Positions 58,674 through 64,000 of a stretch of 64,000 bases of DNA are shown here, piece after piece. Position 1 is the first letter of the stretch, and every line of letters begins with the position of its first letter. Made by a program: the position numbers and the translations under genes. Source of the DNA: Amanita rubescens. Its lineage: Eukaryota > Basidiomycota > Agaricomycetes > Agaricales > Amanitaceae. The notes under the pieces were generated by a model that was given only the letters and a program-made list of their open reading frames with translations, ran no database searches and was not told the DNA's origin. Where the stretch lies: contig WION01000004.1 in the NCBI GenBank assembly GCA_015039365.1, forward strand, positions 186,001 to 250,000, written 5' to 3'.

Positions 58674-60300
58674 TCACCCATAACCAGAATATCTAATCTT
58701 ACCATGCTCGTATCTGCGATAATATTCGGTCCAAGCTTTCGCGGACCGTTGCGGATGCTCGTAAAGTCTGAGTGGTGCTTTTAAATAAATCCAAAAAACT
58801 TCACTTACTAGTTCATTATATGGATCCCATCGTTCCCGTGCGGTGACATTCTCAAAATCGGGGAAAGATGCCACGTACTTGGCGGTGATGTACAGATCGG
58901 CGTCAGTGAAAGGTGAGCCTTTAGTTCCCATGTCACTTTCGCTATACACCCGGACGGGCCCATCATCGTCATCGTCTTCATCATCTTCTGAGCTTTCTCT
59001 TGCATCATCTACACTAGTTGACAGCCTATCCTCACCAGAACTTATGCTGGATTCATAGTATTTTGGTCGACGCTTAAGCGGAAACTCATCCTTGTCGTCA
59101 GCTGATGATTCACTTTCGTCCTCATCTTCAGAACCATATGCCTCGCCGTGCGCCGCAGCTAATATTTTATCAGGAAGATCATGATGATTCGACCAATAAG
59201 ATGCCCATGATTGTGAAGTATGGTGTGGTGCCTTGACACTGTCATTACTAGAAAAAACCTACAAATTTGGGCACTAACCTTTTCGGCCAGTTGCTCGCAA
59301 AGGTCTACCCGAGTTAAGCTTGGGTTAAATTTGAGGCGCCAGGAGATAAACCTAATGAAAAAATCTCTATCCTCCGGTGTGTACTTGTTTCCTCTGCCTT
59401 GTGGCACGATGTGCCGAGGAGGACTGGGTGATCGCGAGGGCGGAGGTGGAACACGTACTTCTGTATTCGGAGGCGGTAAACGGTCGTCAAAAATGGCTGT
59501 AGGTGCAGAAAGACTATTTTGTGTTCTTCGACCACCCTTTGGAAAGTTGAGTGGATGAGGCGGCGTTGTGGAGTCACGTTCTCTGTTCTTTTGCTTATAT
59601 TTAGTAGCAGGTAGAGCAGGGGATGACTTGGAGGCCAGTAATGGCGAGGAGTCGGATGGCTTCACCACCACGGGCTTTTTTGTAGTTGCCGTAGTCTTTT
59701 GCGCGTCAGCTTCAATACACATTGCAATCCAGGCGTCTAGACGATCTTTGTGTTCAAGATAATAGTCTTTCCACAGGCTAGCTGAATGCCCATTTTTCTA
59801 CCAACGCATTCAGTTAGGTACACGTCAGAGAGGGAATTACGCACCCCATGTAAACTGTTCAATGCATCTTTGTACGTTTCACCTTTATTACGACTAGAGA
59901 GAATAGCTTGGACTAAGGTTGGTTCGTCGGCGGCCTCAACTGGCGCTGACATGGCTAGAGCGTCATGTATCACCTGCTGAGGAATGAACGGAAAGTTCAT
60001 TGGGTTCATGCCCTGCATCACATTCGGATATGGGTTATGTTGCATCTGATTAGTCCAAGACTGTTGATGAGGAGTATTGTGAGAGTAAGCAGCTGGATTA
60101 GAATGACCCTGTGATGACCACTGAGATTCCGACGGTTGATGCATTAAATGTGAACGATGTTGCGCTGGCGCATTGGTCGGATAGGCACGATAATCTGCCT
60201 GGTTTTGAAATGTTGGAGGGTATGGACTTGAGCTCGACGACGCGACGTTGCTGGGATGGTAGCCGTTGATCGACGGTGTCCTCAGCACATTTGAGTTCAT
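58674..60300 (-). CDS. Rap1-type Myb domain protein
   Basis: The start at 60300 (MNSNVLRTPSINGYHPSN) opens a long Ser/Gln/Asn/Pro-rich region. A conserved helical block with IQQVIHDALAMSAPVEAAD-like and ILSSRNKGETYKDALNSLHG sequence leads to LWKDYYLEHKDRLDAWI. Two Myb/SANT-like helix bundles follow: GNKYTPEDRDFFIRFISWR with NPSLTRVDLCEQLAEKAPHH and SWASYWSNHHDLPDKIL, then, after an acidic Ser-rich linker (EDDEDDDDDGPVR), SPFTDADLYITAKYVASFPD with RSAKAWTEYYRRYEH. The pattern of W..YY-type ends matches Rap1 Myb domains of telomere and silencing proteins. A telomere role is plausible but inferred. The last intron near 58757-58807 has an odd border (in-frame read-through is possible). The region 58425-58640 upstream of GDI is not part of it. 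Confidence 0.6.
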
Positions 60301-60495
60301 TACGAGTCGTGTCGCGTACCGTTTCCTGCCCCAATCCCTGGGCCGCAAAAATACCGTTGCACCGTGACAGTCACATCTCCCGGATGTGTGACGCCTCACG
60401 TGACCGATTACGTTTCGCGTTCCGGGCCTCGGCCCAGGATCCGGCCGCGGTGCCAAAAATATTACCCCGCATTTACCCTCCGCAACGTCAACGTC

Positions 60496-62921
60496 ATGCC
60501 CATCCAACGATTTCCTCGCTTGCGGCACTTGCACATACGTTCGTTCTCCGCGTCTCCCCATCCAAGGGCCTTAAATGCGAAAGCATTACCACTTGCTGAG
60601 AAGATATCAGCCGAATGGAAGGGTACCAACGCGACCGGAGGTACTACCAAGAACTTCATTGGAGGAGAATTCGTCGAGAGTAAAGCTAGCCAGTGGTTTG
60701 ACGTCCTTGACCCGGTAAGAAGTGTCTCCCCATCGTATGATTGATGACTCACAAGACCAGTCTACACAAACATTAGTTACTCGTGTGCCTCAAACCACTG
60801 AGAGCGAGTTTCAACAAGCAGTGGACGTTGCATCTGAAGCGTATAAATCCTGGAGCAAAACCAGTGTCATTTCAAGGCAACGCTTTGCACTGAAGTAAGG
60901 TGCAACGTTTGGGACAATTTCCTCCACCAACATACGCACTGCAGACTTCAACAGCTCCTCAGGGAAAATGCAGAAGCTATTGCGAGCAGCATTGTGCTGG
61001 AGCAAGGGAAAACACTTCCAGGTAATTCCTGAACACAGTCGAAAGATTTACTGAAGCTCATCGTTTACATAGATGCCCATGGTGATTTGTATCGTGGTCT
61101 TCAAGTTGTCGAAAGTGCGATTGCTGCTACGACGAATCTATTGGGTGATAAAATCGAAGGTAGTAGATCTTCAGCTTTTTTCTGATTCTAAGGCTCATTG
61201 AAGTAGTAAGCAAGGATATGGATACCTATGTCAGAAAGGTGCCTCTCGGTGTTTGCGCGAGCATCGCACCTTTCAATTTCCCTGCGTAAATCTATTATCT
61301 GGAGTACCACGTACCTATCTTATCTCTATCCAGGATGATACCACTTTGGACGATACCCATGGCGACAGTTACAGGTAATACGTTGATTGTTAAACCATCA
61401 GAACGCGATCCCGGCGCAGCGATGATAATCGCAGAGCTATGTCAGCGAGCGGGTTTGTTTGCATTACCATTTGCTAAGCCATGGATGTTTAATTTATCCA
61501 AGGATTACCGCCTGGTGTAATAAATGTCATTCATGGCGGAGTGCCAACAGTGAACGCCATCTGCGATCACCCAGAAATCAAGGCTATTAGCTTTGTAGGT
61601 GGGGACCGTGCCGGGAAGCATATCTTCGAACGGTGAGACGAATTGTCAAGTAGCTGAACTCGCTTACCTTCGGTTATAGAGGAACGTTGAGTGGGAAGCG
61701 TGTTCAGGTATGTTTCCGTCGGGGTTCCTTCTCCAGTCCTAATATTTTTAGTCAAATATGGGTGCAAAAAATCACGCTATTATAATGCCCGATGGTTAGT
61801 TTGATTATCTCTTGCCATATAATCTTATTCTCACTTTTGAGACAGCCAACAAGAACGAAGCATTGAAGGCAATAGTCGGTTCAGCATTCGGCGGTAAGGC
61901 TGCTTAACTTCCTACCAGTTGCCATAATCAAATTTGACAGCGGCTGGTCAGCGATGCATGGCGATATCAGTTGGTAAGTCCCTGCAGTACTATGACTTTT
62001 TGCTCTAAATGTGTGATTGTTACATCTTATAGCAATACTTGTAGGGGAGACCAGAAATTGGGTACCCGAGTTGCTTGAGCGAGCCAAGAAACTCAAAGTC
62101 AGTGGCGGATTTGAGGAGAAAACGGACGTGTGCGTTACGGCGATAGTTAATTTTTCACCATCAACTTACCTCGTGTTAGGGGACCACTCATTTCTCCTGC
62201 AGCAAAAGAGCGAGCAATTAGACTTATTAGTTCTGCCGAAAGCGAAGGCGGTAATGTTCTGCTGGATGGGCGCCGCAGGGTGGTGCCCGATTATCCTGAC
62301 GGTAATTTCCTTGGGCCCACGGTGATTGATGCAAACACTTCGATGCAGTGTTACAAGTAGGTGTTCTGCACCTGTATACGTGTATATCGTACTAAATGTG
62401 ATAGGGAGGAGATTTTCGCTCCAGTCTTGGTTTTACTACATGCCAATACTCTCGACGAGGCTATCGACATCATCAATAACAACCGATACGGGAACGGAGC
62501 TGCGATTTATACACAGTCCGGCTCGACTGCACGCAAATTCGAAACGGAGATAAATGTTGGGCAAGTGGGCGTTAATGTGGCTATTCCAGTTCCATTGCCG
62601 ATGTTTTCGTGGAGTGGAAACAAGGTTAGCATGAACTGTGTTGCTCTTGCCGTATGTCATTATACTTTTATACAGGGAAGCGTGCTTGGCGACATAGGCT
62701 TTTACGGCAAGAGGTACGCAATATACGTCTTCGTTCAAACACGGGTCCTGACATACTCAACTAGTGGTATTAACTTCTATACTCAAAACAAGGTGCGAAT
62801 AGGTTATTCTCCCTCGCTATGATCGCTCAATTCATGTCCATCTTAGACGATTACAAGTCACTGGAATGCGGAAGATGCCATTGCGAGCCAATCTTCAGCT
62901 GTGATGCCTACATTCCACTAA
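60496..62921 (+). CDS. Methylmalonate-semialdehyde dehydrogenase (ALDH6), mitochondrial
   Basis: Acylating dehydrogenase of valine and pyrimidine breakdown; converts methylmalonate or malonate semialdehyde to propionyl- or acetyl-CoA. The N-terminus ([20 protein letters not shown]) is a basic mitochondrial presequence. Family blocks: [134 protein letters not shown], catalytic Cys in GAAGQRCMA near 61950, [20 protein letters not shown] and [16 protein letters not shown] end. It has about 14 introns, most under 60 nt, all giving a consistent frame. The end at 62921 is 50 bp from the convergent phosphatase gene. Confidence 0.9.
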
Positions 62922-62971
62922 AGTTAATGTCGTGTACCTGAATATTCAATAGACAACTGGTATCTAGTTCT

Positions 62972-63658
62972 TCAGAGACGAGCGCTCCCGGTAACCTGGT
63001 CCAAGAATGCATTTGAGAGCGCTGTACATTGCTTGTACACCTCTTGGAAACTGTCCTGCGCACATGATAAGAGAGCAAGCAAAGTTACTAACGGTCGATT
63101 GTACCTTTCCTCCGTAGTATGGATCTGGTATAGCTTTTCCATCTAGATAAGAACCCCATAATTGAACTTTAGCAGTAGTCTCCTTGGGCATGATGCGCTC
63201 TAAGTTCCGCAGATTACTCCCATCAGAGGCTAAGATGTACGAGAACTCGGTGAAATCAGACGTCGAAATCTGGCGCGCCTGGTGCGAGATTGGGACGTTA
63301 TTCTGTTCACTCTACTGTCAAGCGTAACTTAAAGGTGGGGTGGGACTGCGGCGCTTGCCTTCACGCAAACTTCCACGGTCCTGAAGAATGTGTCAATGCT
63401 TCGCATCTCGCTTCCGTGCAACGGCGTAGCATCCACCTCACCGTTCATCCGGGTCTTCACCTATGTGATAATTTGATGTCCCGCAGCTGTCGACCGTTAT
63501 CTCAACTCCGCGCTTTGCCGCAACGTGCTTGAGGACTGCTTCGCCCATGGGCGACCGGCAGATGTTCCCTGAACAACTATTGAAATAATCTGATATCCCT
63601 TAAAGATTGCAGACGCACCCAGGCATACGACGAGGACCTTGAGAGATGGTTCGGACAT
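62972..63658 (-). CDS. LTP1: Low-molecular-weight protein tyrosine phosphatase
   Basis: Small cytosolic phosphatase. The P-loop is built across an intron: VVCLG at 63620 joins NICRSPMGEAVLKHVA, giving the C-x5-R-S signature. Then GVEITVDSCGTSNYHIGEDP, PISHQARQISTSDFTEFSYI, LASDGSNLRNLERIMPKE, VQLWGSYLD and the general-acid loop IPDPYYGG near 63115, then EVYKQCTALSNAFLDQV and the stop at 62972. The exon break after TVEVCVK uses a GC donor (AAG|GCAAGC) with a 56-nt intron at 63303-63358. Complete and typical in length, about 160 residues. Confidence 0.92.
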
Positions 63659-63728
63659 GGTAGAAAGGAGAGGATCAGTTATTTCCTAATTCGATCATTG
63701 GATCAACTATCCGCCATTACTATACACG

Positions 63729-64000
63729 ATGCCTTCTCCACCTGTATCTGTGTTTCTGACCACCATCGCTTCCCAACCGGCTTTAAGACAACGCCAAGGT
63801 AATCTGACCAGAGCATTAGTCATTGATTATTGACGCGAGACTGCAGAGTACCTGTTGCGGATCCTTCAAGTGAAAAAGATCCCCTTCTCTTCTTATGATT
63901 TAGCATCCGACGAAGACGCGAAGAGGCTTTGGAAAAGGAAAGCTCCTTCGGGTACGATGCGTGGCAATGAATAATCTTAAGCATAATCGTTCAAGTCTGG
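63729..64000 (+). CDS. SH3BGR/thioredoxin-like protein, 5' part
   Basis: Runs off the right edge. Exon 1 reads MPSPPVSVFLTTIASQPALR and exon 2, after a short intron near 63799-63847, LLRILQVKKIPFSSYDLASD and KRLWKRKAPSG, then a donor GTACGA. This is the start of the SH3-binding glutamic-acid-rich protein family, with a thioredoxin fold; the rest lies outside the window. Divergent from the phosphatase gene with 70 bp between starts. Confidence 0.7.

Overview
This window is nuclear DNA of a filamentous fungus, most likely a mushroom-forming basidiomycete (Agaricomycetes). The signs are very intron-dense genes with introns of about 45-60 nt, tight head-to-head and tail-to-tail packing, and families such as a Crinkler-type effector, a KRE6/SKN1 glucan-synthesis protein, Zn2Cys6 and homeodomain regulators, a UBE2O-type E2 and fungal multi-FAS1 proteins. 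I placed exons by joining conserved reading frames at GT..AG borders, so outer ends are firmer than some inner borders.

Layout. 0.1-11.5 kb (+): three genes in a row, a Mit1/CHD-type remodeler, an RNase III-fold/dsRBD protein whose signature has lost its acidic residues, and a Rad5/HLTF-type SNF2 ATPase. 11.6-19.6 kb (-): a PRM10-like ThrE/DUF1212 membrane protein, a Zn2Cys6 regulator and an exocyst Sec3 gene of which only the N-terminal part is present. 20-29.8 kb: homeodomain protein (+), ceramide glucosyltransferase (-), TatD nuclease (-), peroxisomal thiolase with a PTS2 signal (+), membrane-anchored heparinase II/III-like protein (+) and a mucin-like single-pass membrane protein (+). 29.8-36.2 kb: Ima1-like nuclear membrane protein (-), a probable SNAPc subunit 1 (+), KRE6/SKN1 (+), then a 5'-truncated gene fragment between two copies of a direct repeat. 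36.7-46.2 kb: UBE2O-like E2 (-), F-box protein (+), N-acetylglutamate synthase (+), carnitine/acylcarnitine-type mitochondrial carrier (-). 46.3-48.9 kb: a Crinkler-like gene (-) bracketed by a 33-35 bp direct repeat. 49-64 kb: five-FAS1 membrane protein (-), RAVE subunit Rav1 (+), Rab GDI (-), Rap1-type Myb protein (-), methylmalonate-semialdehyde dehydrogenase (+), low-molecular-weight tyrosine phosphatase (-) and the start of an SH3BGR/thioredoxin-like gene (+).

Most genes are housekeeping: chromatin, lipid and amino-acid metabolism, secretion, cell wall, V-ATPase assembly. I see no secondary-metabolite cluster, CRISPR array, rRNA or tRNA. The most notable signals are (i) single-base frame breaks in six otherwise conserved genes, which suggest indel errors or a decayed allele; (ii) the abrupt loss of the Sec3 C-terminus; (iii) two 9-nt microexons and a 3-nt first coding exon; (iv) repeats bracketing the Crinkler gene and the orphan gene fragment; and (v) a probably inactive RNase III-fold protein next to a heterochromatin-type remodeler.
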